A stretch of 34,714 bases of DNA from a virus: positions 1 through 34,714 of the IMG/VR virus record IMGVR_UViG_3300030012_000647; one strand, 5' to 3'. Below the pieces are notes generated by a model. It was not told where the DNA came from, made no database searches, and saw nothing but the letters and a program-made list of their open reading frames with translations. A program made the translations under genes and the position numbers. This document shows, piece by piece, positions 7,984-14,071 of the stretch; positions within the stretch are counted from its first letter, which is position 1, and each line of letters begins with the position of its first letter.

Positions 7984-8586
7984 TGCTTTTTCTTTTTTTA
8001 TTATTTTTTCCTGCCACTCTTTACGCTGTCTAGGTGTTTGTCTACCTCGCTTAGGCATTTCTATACCAATAGCCTCAGCTCTTTCTCTCCATCTTCTAGC
8101 TTCTCTACGTTTTTTATTTTTTCTATCTTTTTTCTTTTCGTCTATTTTTATTTGCACAGGGTTTTCAGGAACTATTGGTCTTTGTGGAAATATTTTTACT
8201 TCTTCATTATCTTCAATAACCTCGGCTTCAACAGGAATTTGTGTATTTAAAAATTTTTCAAATGGACTTTGATGGTTTTCTACTTCAACTCGTTTTATAA
8301 GTTTACCTGAGTGTTCTAATACAAGTCTACCAGCTTGAACATTACCAGCCTCAGCTTCACGAACCATACTATTTAAAACATTAGGTAATCTAGCTCCAAA
8401 TGTAACCATATACTTTTGATAATATACTTCTACAAACTCAGGGTCTTTGAACCAATTTCTTATAGTATTCGTAGTTACTCCTGCTTTATCTGCAACCTCT
8501 TGAATAGATGTCTCAGGAGAAGATACTAACATATCTATCGCAATAGATTTTTCGGGTTTCCATTTAATTGGTAACGTAACACTCAT
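7963..8586 (-). CDS. terS: Probable terminase small subunit
   Basis: 207 residues. Residues 20-50 form a helix-turn-helix (SIQEVADKAGVTTNTIRNWF), the DNA-binding arrangement of many small terminases, followed by a helical segment (LPNVLNSMVREAEAGNVQAGRLVLEH) resembling the oligomerisation helices of the phBC6A51-type small terminase family. The C-terminal third is very basic (KKKDRKNKKRREARRWRERAEAIG pattern). Its role would be to recognise the packaging site and pass DNA to the large subunit. It stands alone on the minus strand with its own promoter and ribosome site (AAGGAA) and runs convergently into the packaging operon. A transcription regulator is the main alternative. Confidence 0.65.
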   Translation of the reverse strand: MSVTLPIKWKPEKSIAIDMLVSSPETSIQEVADKAGVTTNTIRNWFKDPEFVEVYYQKYMVTFGARLPNVLNSMVREAEAGNVQAGRLVLEHSGKLIKRVEVENHQSPFEKFLNTQIPVEAEVIEDNEEVKIFPQRPIVPENPVQIKIDEKKKDRKNKKRREARRWRERAEAIGIEMPKRGRQTPRQRKEWQEKIIKKEKALNIKVL

Positions 8587-8628
8587 AAAAATTCCTTATT
8601 TATGGTATATTCTACGGACTTTAATTTT

Positions 8629-8657
8629 TTTATACAAGAGCTTTTACTTGAATCCAA
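8629..8657 (-). promoter_or_regulatory. Candidate promoter of the small terminase gene
   Basis: Minus strand TTGGAT (8657-8652), a 17-base spacer, then TATAAA (8634-8629), about 43 bases before the ATG at 8586. Spacing and hexamers are close to sigma-70 consensus. Confidence 0.5.
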
Positions 8658-8810
8658 ATAAGGCATAAATACTACTATACAATATATAAAATGAAAGCGT
8701 AGCTTTTATCAGGACTTTCTTTTAAAAAATTTTTTATAAGATGGGGGCTAAGTGTTTGTTATAAAACATTTTATGGGGAACGCTAATGCACGTTATAATC
8801 TGTCGGAATA

Positions 8811-8827
8811 TACCCCTATTGGGGGTA
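8811..8827. promoter_or_regulatory. Short perfect hairpin TACCCC/GGGGTA
   Basis: Six-base perfect inverted arms (8811-8816 and 8822-8827) around TATTG in the non-coding region. The local G/C richness stands out from the AT-rich surroundings. No U-run follows, so an operator or structured RNA is as likely as a terminator. Confidence 0.4.
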
Positions 8828-9096
8828 AAAACCAAATAAAAAATAAAAAAAGTTGAAAAAGAGCGGAACTTAGCAAGGTTTGAGCAAAAAACAAATAAAA
8901 TAAAAAAGTTTTTTTGTTGTTGAAATTGGGAGGGGTTTAATTGTATACAAATTAAAATCCGTAAAATAAAAAAAAGTTTTATTAGGAATTCCGATAGATG
9001 TTTCGTATTAATACTATTCTTTTATCATATATACAAGGATTAATTTAGTGCCTATTAGATTACAGGCAAAATTGATAGATTTTCTCGAGAATAAAC

Positions 9097-9111
9097 GCCC
9101 TAAAATAGGGC
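9097..9111. promoter_or_regulatory. Short perfect hairpin GCCCTA/TAGGGC
   Basis: Six-base perfect inverted arms around a three-base loop in the region upstream of the early genes. It is not followed by a T-run. Candidate operator or leader structure. Confidence 0.4.
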
Positions 9112-9302
9112 TAAAATCCATTTAAATAACTTTTTAATATGAAACTACGACTATCTGAAAAACAGCCGTAAACAGCTAATTAGACACCTTTAAAAGCTTT
9201 TTGACAAAAGCAAGAAAAAAATTAATTTGACCCCATTTTTTTACAAAAAAATAAAAATTTAAATAAAATTTTTTCTTCTATATATAAGGTGTACTAAAAA
9301 TA

Positions 9303-9316
9303 GTTAAGTCCTTAAA
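9303..9316 (-). repeat. Dispersed near-palindrome, copy 2 (upstream of early genes)
   Basis: Plus strand reads GTTAAGTCCTTAAA, so the motif is in minus orientation here. It lies about 80 bases before the first early gene start, in the place expected for an operator. Confidence 0.85.
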
Positions 9317-9396
9317 CATTTTTCTTAAAATATTGCTTGCACATTTTAAATATTGTCCCCAAGTTTAGACTCAAATTAAATAGGAGATTAAACAAA

Positions 9397-9984
9397 ATGA
9401 GTAAATTAAACACTAAAATCAAGTTGCCTAAACCGACTAAGAAAGAGATTAATTTAGTCTTGGAATTAGGGGTAGAAATCGGAGACAAAAATAAAAAGGT
9501 TACCGATATCATAAAGAGGGATTTTCATCATAGGGATAAGAAGACAAATAAAACCCAGTTGACTGAGAAATTTGATAACATTCTGGCTGGTGATAATGAG
9601 GATATGAAAGAGGATATCAAAGGGTTTATCAAAAAGCAAGTTCAAACGATGATAAAAGAAAAGCCTGTCCAGTTTGCAATCTTGGGAGATGAACAGGAGA
9701 CTCACTCAGTCACTATTAAAAAAGTAACTTTGCCAATGATTGAAAACATAGACGGAATCTATGATAATTTCAACGAAACTGATTTAGGTTCATACAGGGT
9801 AGTAAAGATTGCCAAGCCACAAAAAGAAGAGTTGACCCTAGGAGAGGAGCTTTTAAAGTGGATGAGGTCACAGAAGAAAAATGGATTGTATACAGGTAGC
9901 AAGGGCATGGAAAAAGAACTAGAATTCTATGACTTTGAAACAGTATTGCAAATTGCCGAAAATGCTAAGAAAGGAATCATATAA
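9397..9984 (+). CDS. First early gene, 195-residue hypothetical protein
   Basis: The ATG at 9397 is chosen over an upstream TTG at 9337 because it has a strong ribosome site (TAGGAGA) at the right distance. The product is very rich in Lys and Glu, starting MSKLNTKIKLPKPTKKEINL, with no Cys, no membrane segment and probably mostly helical. It is the first gene after the control region, so it is likely made early and in quantity. A GC-rich hairpin follows the stop. Its codons include more C-ending and G-ending triplets than its neighbours, suggesting a different origin. No family recognised; takeover or DNA-binding roles are open. Confidence 0.75.
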   Translation: MSKLNTKIKLPKPTKKEINLVLELGVEIGDKNKKVTDIIKRDFHHRDKKTNKTQLTEKFDNILAGDNEDMKEDIKGFIKKQVQTMIKEKPVQFAILGDEQETHSVTIKKVTLPMIENIDGIYDNFNETDLGSYRVVKIAKPQKEELTLGEELLKWMRSQKKNGLYTGSKGMEKELEFYDFETVLQIAENAKKGII

Positions 9985-9995
9985 CCAACTGATGA

Positions 9996-10020
9996 GGGGG
10001 CTGTTTTCTATTCAGCCCCC
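9996..10020 (+). terminator. Strong GC hairpin after the first early gene
   Basis: GGGGGCTG (9996-10003) pairs perfectly with CAGCCCCC (10013-10020) around a nine-base loop, eleven bases past the stop of the 195-residue gene. It is one of the most stable structures in this AT-rich genome. No U-run follows, so a leaky terminator, processing site or stabilising 3' structure are all possible. Confidence 0.55.
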
Positions 10021-10023
10021 GAA

Positions 10024-10035
10024 ACGTTTAAACGT
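10024..10035. promoter_or_regulatory. 12-base perfect palindrome ACGTTTAAACGT
   Basis: A perfect palindrome directly after the hairpin and 28 bases before the next start. Its form fits a dimeric repressor operator. The regulator is unknown. Confidence 0.4.
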
Positions 10036-10062
10036 CTTGGGATAATAGGAGAACTTAAACCA

Positions 10063-10530
10063 ATGGAACAAAACTATAATAACATGAAAAAATTTGCATA
10101 CAACAACGATACTAATTGCTGTACTGTCATTGCTTCCGCTATTGCATTTAATCAACCATTTGAAAAGGTGCAAAAAGATTTCTTTGATAAAGGTTATAGG
10201 GTAAAGGGTAAAGGCTTTTACTTCTTTGACCATGTAGAAAAGATTTCAAAAGATTACGGATTTAATTGCGAAGTAATTGCAAAAAATAAATACGAAGTTA
10301 AAAAAATATTTGGTAAAGGATTAACCCCTAAAACTGTTGCAAGTTATTTGGACTTGCAAACATACTTCATAGGCACTAGGGGACATGTTTTCGCTTTAAA
10401 AGATGGAATAGTTGAAGACTGGACACGCAACAGAAAGCACTATGTAAACAGGATTTGCAGAGTAACCCCAATCAAAAAAGTTAAGGACTTAAACATTTCA
10501 AAACCAAAATACGATTTTAGTCAATATTAA
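10063..10530 (+). CDS. Possible papain/C39-like cysteine protease
   Basis: 155 residues, with a TAGGAG ribosome site upstream. An N-terminal DTNCCTVIASAIAF (Cys19/Cys20 at a helix start) and a later GTRGHVFALKDGIVEDW (His108, Asp119, Trp120) have the order and spacing of the Cys-His-Asp triad of papain-like and C39-like peptidases. The region between is compact, so this would be a minimal domain. There is no signal peptide, so it should act in the host cytoplasm early in infection. Its substrate is unknown. Repeat copy 3 is read in frame near the C-terminus as KVKDLN. It could also be an inactive papain-fold protein; the assignment is from motif pattern alone. Confidence 0.5.
   Translation: MEQNYNNMKKFAYNNDTNCCTVIASAIAFNQPFEKVQKDFFDKGYRVKGKGFYFFDHVEKISKDYGFNCEVIAKNKYEVKKIFGKGLTPKTVASYLDLQTYFIGTRGHVFALKDGIVEDWTRNRKHYVNRICRVTPIKKVKDLNISKPKYDFSQY
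10480..10493 (+). repeat. Dispersed near-palindrome, copy 3 (inside a gene)
   Basis: GTTAAGGACTTAAA, read in frame as V-K-D-L plus the start of N, 13 codons before the stop of the protease-like gene. With its flanks it shares 25 identical bases with copy 4. Confidence 0.85.
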
Positions 10531-10547
10531 AGAAAGGTAAAAATAAA

Positions 10548-10679
10548 ATGATAAATCTTATAAACACATATGCCATTGAAATTATTTCAATGACTTTAAC
10601 AGTGGGCTTAGTTCTTGCTGAGTTAGTTATTATAATTTTCTTTGTAAAGGAATTATTTAAAGGTGGTGACCATGTATAA
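10548..10679 (+). CDS. 43-residue single-span membrane protein
   Basis: Starts at an ATG seven bases after AAAGGT and encodes MINLINTYAIEIISMTLTVG, then a hydrophobic run LVLAELVIIIFF ending in KELFKGGDHV. One membrane span of about 25 residues covers most of the protein. It overlaps the next gene by eight bases. Small early membrane proteins of phages often block superinfection or alter the host envelope, but nothing in the sequence decides this. Confidence 0.6.
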   Translation: MINLINTYAIEIISMTLTVGLVLAELVIIIFFVKELFKGGDHV

Positions 10680-10959
10680 AGAAATTAACGAAAATCAATT
10701 TATATATGAATTCAAAAAGTGGAGACCTAATCAATTTTCATATAAAGGATTGCAAGCCTTGTTTAATTACTTTGAAGAAATAGAACCAAATAAAAAACTT
10801 GATATAGATGAGATTTGTGGGGAGTGGTCAGAGTATGAGACACTAGAAGAATTTCAAAGGGATAATTTAGGTGGAGACTATCCAACATTTAATGAGGTTG
10901 AATATGACACAGAAATTATTTATGTAGATAATGAATCATTTATTACTAGGAATTTTTAA
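10672..10959 (+). CDS. 95-residue acidic hypothetical protein
   Basis: The ATG at 10672 is preferred over two GTG codons just upstream because AGGTGG lies five bases before it. The protein is acidic and aromatic-rich (ICGEWSEYETLEEFQRDNLG), with no Cys pairs and no membrane segment. This composition is common in small phage proteins that bind host enzymes or mimic DNA, and in antirestriction-like proteins such as those with an EWSEYE-type patch, but I see no diagnostic motif. Part of the early plus-strand unit. Confidence 0.7.
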   Translation: MYKEINENQFIYEFKKWRPNQFSYKGLQALFNYFEEIEPNKKLDIDEICGEWSEYETLEEFQRDNLGGDYPTFNEVEYDTEIIYVDNESFITRNF

Positions 10960-10977
10960 AATAGGAGAACAAACAAA

Positions 10978-11466
10978 ATGAAAAAGAGAAAAGAACACGC
11001 ATTCGGAAAGGATGTATATTTATTAGGCAAGGATAAACATGGGACTTATTACTGGCTGGAATCCCCAAAATGGGATTGCGGTTGGTATTGGGGTTTTGGT
11101 TATATTGAAACATATACCAACAATAAAAACCCAAAATTATCAAGGGATATTAATTCACATGAACACGCAACGAATTTTATGTCTGAGTTTTTTACTGAAT
11201 GGGACGGCTCAGACCCAAGATTGACAGAGACCACATTTTCCAAATCTGAAGGCTGGGAGCTTTGCGAACTGTTCAAAAGGTTTTATATTCTCAGAGAAAC
11301 CGCAGATATGTACCACAGGAGCAGTGCCCATGTGTCTAAAAGTATTCTTGAATCAATTTCAAAGAATAAAAGTTTAGACAATGTTTTAGCTGAAAATATA
11401 AATAAATATTATATCCCTAAAATTACAAATAGAATCATGGAGATATTACAACCTAAAAAAAGTTAA
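10978..11466 (+). CDS. Widespread phage protein with LLGKDKHGTYYWLE motif
   Basis: 162 residues, strong ribosome site (TAGGAG). The N-terminal half, KDVYLLGKDKHGTYYWLESP then WDCGWYWGFGYIETYTN, is a pattern I recall from unrelated phages and mobile elements, always as an uncharacterised small protein. It is rich in Trp and Tyr, suggesting a compact beta-rich domain, with a helical C-terminal half. The function is unknown. Its stop codon TAA lies inside repeat copy 4 (AGT TAA GGA), so the final Ser-stop may have been created by that repeat. Confidence 0.75.
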   Translation: MKKRKEHAFGKDVYLLGKDKHGTYYWLESPKWDCGWYWGFGYIETYTNNKNPKLSRDINSHEHATNFMSEFFTEWDGSDPRLTETTFSKSEGWELCELFKRFYILRETADMYHRSSAHVSKSILESISKNKSLDNVLAENINKYYIPKITNRIMEILQPKKS

Positions 11467-11475
11467 GGACTTAAA
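11462..11475 (+). repeat. Dispersed near-palindrome, copy 4 (over a stop codon)
   Basis: GTTAAGGACTTAAA supplies the TAA stop of the 162-residue gene, followed by CATTTT as in copy 3. Confidence 0.85.
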
Positions 11476-11498
11476 CATTTTATTTAGAAAGGTAAAAA

Positions 11499-11930
11499 AT
11501 GAACACAGCTAGAAAAGGAATAATAGGAGAGTCATTTGCAAAAATTGACTTAATTAAAAGGGGTTTATATCCTCATAAACCCGAATTAGATGATGACGGA
11601 GTAGATTTTATAGTAGAGATGAAACCCGAAAAAATTGCAAAGGGTTTATATACTAAAGGAAAGACATTTACTTTACAGGTTAAATATAGGACAACCTACG
11701 ACAGCACTGATTCAGTTGTATTTGATATAAAGAAAACTAGAGCGGATTGGGTTGCATTAGTGCATGAGATTGAGCAACCGAATGGGTTATCTAGTGCTGT
11801 TGTAATGTATGTAAAAAATAAGCGTTATAATAAGCGTTGGCAGATTAGTATGAGGATTGGAAATAAATCAAACGACAAGCAAAGAAAATTAATTCACGAC
11901 TGGCAAGATTATATAAATCCCAAATTTTAA
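11499..11930 (+). CDS. PD-(D/E)XK nuclease-like protein
   Basis: 143 residues, ribosome site AGAAAGGT. The signature of the fold is visible: an N-terminal helix with GIIGESFAKIDLIKRGLYP (Glu11), then DDDGVDFIVE (Asp36), then TLQVKYRTTY (Gln60-Val-Lys62). This E...D...QxK set is that of the endonuclease-like family related to archaeal Holliday junction resolvases and group I intron endonucleases. The short size suggests a stand-alone nuclease in phage recombination, junction resolution or host DNA breakdown. Which one cannot be read from sequence. It is the most likely branch-resolving enzyme here, next to the HNH protein at 17624. Confidence 0.75.
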   Translation: MNTARKGIIGESFAKIDLIKRGLYPHKPELDDDGVDFIVEMKPEKIAKGLYTKGKTFTLQVKYRTTYDSTDSVVFDIKKTRADWVALVHEIEQPNGLSSAVVMYVKNKRYNKRWQISMRIGNKSNDKQRKLIHDWQDYINPKF

Positions 11931-11990
11931 ATTGCTTGACTATAATTTATACTGTGCGTAACTTCAAATTCAACAATAGGAGACTTTAGA

Positions 11991-12146
11991 ATGATTATAT
12001 TAAATATTGTGGTATCTGTTATAATAATGGCACTTGTTATATTGGTTGCCAAACTAAAAGCAGATTTAAATATTGAACGTATGAAAGTAGATACTTACAG
12101 GTACTATGCTTTAAAATTAAACCATCAAATAAAGGCAATTAAATAA
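11991..12146 (+). CDS. 51-residue membrane-anchored small protein
   Basis: ATG seven bases after TAGGAGA. The N-terminal 23 residues (MIILNIVVSVIIMALVILVA) are one membrane span, followed by a basic, probably helical tail (KLKADLNIERMKVDTYRYYA and on). This Nout-Cin single-span form is typical of early phage membrane proteins. The stop overlaps the next start (TAATG). Upstream there is a TTGACT/TATAAT-rich stretch at 11936-11953, but its spacing does not make a clear promoter. Confidence 0.65.
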   Translation: MIILNIVVSVIIMALVILVAKLKADLNIERMKVDTYRYYALKLNHQIKAIK

Positions 12147-12400
12147 TGGAAAATTATAAATCCCCTTGGAAGAAAAAAGAGGCTGACTTTGTTATTAAGC
12201 ATTGTAAAACCTGTAATGATTGTTGGGAAGTTTTATATTTACAGCCTCGCAGTTCCAATATCCCTAAAAAATATGTAATGAAATATAAAGATTTTCCAAA
12301 GTACGGAAAAATAAAAGAAACCTGTCATTCATGCTTAGGCAATACTAGTCATAAACAAAATGTAAGCGGTTTTATAGTAGAAGAAATATTAAAAAGTTAA
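12146..12400 (+). CDS. 84-residue Cys-rich, zinc-binding protein
   Basis: Two Cys clusters, KHCKTCNDCWEV near the N-terminus and ETCHSCLGN near residue 60, with a basic, aromatic middle. The C-x2-C ... C-x2-C layout fits a zinc ribbon or finger, plus an additional Cys. It follows the membrane protein with a TAATG overlap. Such small zinc proteins in early regions often bind nucleic acid or RNA polymerase; no partner is known here. Its stop (AGT TAA) lies in repeat copy 5. Confidence 0.7.
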   Translation: MENYKSPWKKKEADFVIKHCKTCNDCWEVLYLQPRSSNIPKKYVMKYKDFPKYGKIKETCHSCLGNTSHKQNVSGFIVEEILKS

Positions 12401-12409
12401 GGACTTAAA
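12396..12409 (+). repeat. Dispersed near-palindrome, copy 5 (over a stop codon)
   Basis: GTTAAGGACTTAAA supplies the stop of the 84-residue gene and runs into AAACAAATAGGAG, the ribosome site of the following gene. Confidence 0.85.
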
Positions 12410-12426
12410 CAAATAGGAGAATAATA

Positions 12427-12753
12427 ATGCTAACAGAAAAACAGAAAAAAAGGTATTTAGAGACTAAACAATATCAAAGAGATTGTTCAGATTTAAATCA
12501 AGAGTTTAATAATATGTTAAATAATATTGTTGAAGATATGAACCGATTAAAATTTTATAAATTTTCTGAGGTCGTATTACCTACAGTATTAATACACCAT
12601 TTAAGTAATTATTTTGAACACCATCTTATAAGTACTGAAGAATCTGTAGATGCTTTTGTTGGTAGTATAAAAGAGACTATAATGGATAATTGCAATATAG
12701 AACATGAAGTTGAAGATTATAAATTTATAGAGGACTTAGGGGCTATAGCATGA
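12427..12753 (+). CDS. 108-residue helical hypothetical protein
   Basis: Strong ribosome site (TAGGAG). Starts MLTEKQKKRYLETKQYQRDC; the rest is predicted mostly helical (EFNNMLNNIVEDMNRLKF, then LPTVLIHHLSNYFEHHLI) with an acidic end. The HHLSNYFEHH patch carries four His close together but not in a known metal motif. It overlaps the next gene by four bases (ATGA), so the two are coupled. No family recognised. Confidence 0.7.
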   Translation: MLTEKQKKRYLETKQYQRDCSDLNQEFNNMLNNIVEDMNRLKFYKFSEVVLPTVLIHHLSNYFEHHLISTEESVDAFVGSIKETIMDNCNIEHEVEDYKFIEDLGAIA

Positions 12754-13046
12754 AGATGCCTAGAGTTATGATTATAAATCATGTCTTGCACAAATATGAA
12801 AAAGAATCAAGTAAGTTGAGAATGGCAGGTGGGAGTTGGACAGTAAATGTTGATAAATTCCCACTTGCAAAATACCATACTATTCGTTATATTACAAGGC
12901 AGTATGTCTACGAAATTGATTCCGAAAGTGCATTAGCCAATGGATTTTATAAAAATTTAGGTGGCGAAAATAAATTAGTTGTACCATTAAAACACTGGAG
13001 AAAATATGCCATATCCGTTTATAATGAACTTATTTCCCAAAAATAA
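12750..13046 (+). CDS. 98-residue basic hypothetical protein
   Basis: Coupled to the preceding gene by an ATGA overlap. The product is basic, with alternating beta-like segments (GGSWTVNVDKFPLAKYHTIR, then TRQYVYEIDSESAL) and a C-terminal VPLKHWRKYAISVYNELISQ. No Cys and no membrane span. Size, charge and position in a replication unit suggest nucleic-acid binding, but I recognise no family. Confidence 0.7.
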   Translation: MKMPRVMIINHVLHKYEKESSKLRMAGGSWTVNVDKFPLAKYHTIRYITRQYVYEIDSESALANGFYKNLGGENKLVVPLKHWRKYAISVYNELISQK

Positions 13047-13057
13047 GGAGAACAATA

Positions 13058-13273
13058 ATGTTAAGGATGAACAGAGAAAAGAACACAATAAAAACATCCG
13101 TAAAAAATTATTGTGCAAATTACGAGACAGGTTATAAATGCAGTGGAATAATGATTGATGAAGAACTTAATCAATTTGTTGATTCTAATTTTTGCAATAA
13201 AACTTGCAAGATTGCTGATGGCGATGAGTGCAAGTATTATGACAACATAGTAAGAAAAATAGCAGGATTTTAA
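13058..13273 (+). CDS. 71-residue Cys-rich hypothetical protein
   Basis: Ribosome site AAGGAGA eight bases before the ATG. Cys residues occur in KNYCANYETGYKCSGIMID, SNFCNKTCKIADGDECKYY, giving six Cys in about 45 residues. The spacing resembles small metal-binding or Fe-S-type modules seen in phage genes next to replication initiators; C-x3-C and C-x7-8-C pairs are visible but no exact family motif. It lies 12 bases before the replication protein. Confidence 0.7.
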   Translation: MLRMNREKNTIKTSVKNYCANYETGYKCSGIMIDEELNQFVDSNFCNKTCKIADGDECKYYDNIVRKIAGF

Positions 13274-13285
13274 AAAGGAGAATAA

Positions 13286-14071
13286 ATGAAAAGTGCATAC
13301 TATTGTATAATACCAAAAACTATTTTACATCACCCTAAACTAAAAGCAAATGCTAAATTAGTATATGCAGAAATAATGGCTACATTAGAAGATGATGGTG
13401 TATGTATAAAAAGAAATATACATTTTGCCAATGTATTAAATATATCTAAAGATACCGCATCAAGAGCTATATCAGAACTTAAAAATTTTGGTATAATTCA
13501 TGTATTATTAGAGCTAGAAAAAGGTACTGAGAAATTTCTTAAAAGATATATTACCCCTATGCAGAATTTCCTATGGGTAAACCAAGACCCTAATACCCCC
13601 TATATGCAAAATACAATAGGGGTAGATAATTCTTTAGCAGGGAATGATGCCTTGACCCATATGCAAAATACGCAAACATTATTATATAATAATAATAATA
13701 CAGATAAACTATATACCAATGGCAAAAAACCCAATACTACCATTAATAAATCTATAAACGATAAGCAATTAAAATATATTAAGGAAATTGTAAATAGTTT
13801 TTATAAAAAACAAAGTGAAAAATTTCCTCATCTTTATAATAATTGGCAAGATGATAATGATTTAATAAATAAATCAGTAAATGAAATTTATGATTTAATT
13901 AAGATTGATAGCGTAGATTATAAATTAATAAAGCAAGTTATTGATTGGGCTACTATTGATAGGTTTTGGCATAAGAGTTTAGTATCACTTAAAACATTAA
14001 GAAGAAAATCAGAAAATGGTTTTACTAAATGGAATAACATACTTACAAATTATAGGAGCAACTTACAATGA
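13286..14071 (+). CDS. Replication protein with winged-helix DNA-binding domain
   Basis: 261 residues, ribosome site AAGGAG. Residues about 18-75 (KANAKLVYAEIMATLEDDG, then NIHFANVLNISKDTASRAIS and LKNFGIIHV) form the HTH_36/phage replisome-organiser type winged helix. An Asn/Thr-rich, low-complexity linker (about 110-160, with a run of Asn) joins a C-terminal helical domain (residues ~165-261) that could bind helicase, as in lambda O or DnaD-like proteins. It overlaps the primase-helicase start by four bases. Expected role: bind the origin and load the replicative helicase. A transcription regulator is a weaker alternative. Confidence 0.7.
   Translation: MKSAYYCIIPKTILHHPKLKANAKLVYAEIMATLEDDGVCIKRNIHFANVLNISKDTASRAISELKNFGIIHVLLELEKGTEKFLKRYITPMQNFLWVNQDPNTPYMQNTIGVDNSLAGNDALTHMQNTQTLLYNNNNTDKLYTNGKKPNTTINKSINDKQLKYIKEIVNSFYKKQSEKFPHLYNNWQDDNDLINKSVNEIYDLIKIDSVDYKLIKQVIDWATIDRFWHKSLVSLKTLRRKSENGFTKWNNILTNYRSNLQ

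Larger units (their letters stand above)
8587..9396. other. Long non-coding control region, possible origin
   Basis: The only stretch over 300 bases without a convincing gene. It holds the small-terminase promoter, a hairpin at 8691-8709 (ATGAAAGC / GCTTTTAT), a 14-base A/T palindrome at 8723-8736, a hairpin at 8811-8827 (TACCCC / GGGGTA), a hairpin at 9097-9111 (GCCCTA / TAGGGC), long A and T tracts, and repeat copy 2 at 9303. Hexamers TTGACA (9201) and TTGACC (9227) and a TATATA at 9279 precede the early genes but do not form one clear promoter. No DnaA-box consensus was seen. Composition and position between modules suggest early-promoter control and/or replication start; this is inference. 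Confidence 0.5.

Noticed and set aside
7973-8272. Plus-strand frames opposite the small terminase
   Set aside because: Phe/Ser-rich antisense of Lys/Glu-rich coding sequence; no ribosome site.
8773-8856. 27-residue plus-strand frame starting MGNANARYNLSEYTPIGGKN
   Set aside because: No ribosome site, ends in a low-complexity Lys/Asn stretch and overlaps a hairpin; it could be a remnant but cannot be supported as a gene.
9048-9125. 25-residue frame MPIRLQAKLIDFLENKRPKI from a GTG after AAGGA
   Set aside because: Possible leader peptide because a hairpin lies inside it, but too short and without a supporting neighbour or promoter.
9337-9396. TTG-based N-terminal extension of the first early gene
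   Set aside because: The ATG at 9397 has a strong TAGGAGA ribosome site; the extension contains that site itself and reads like leader sequence.
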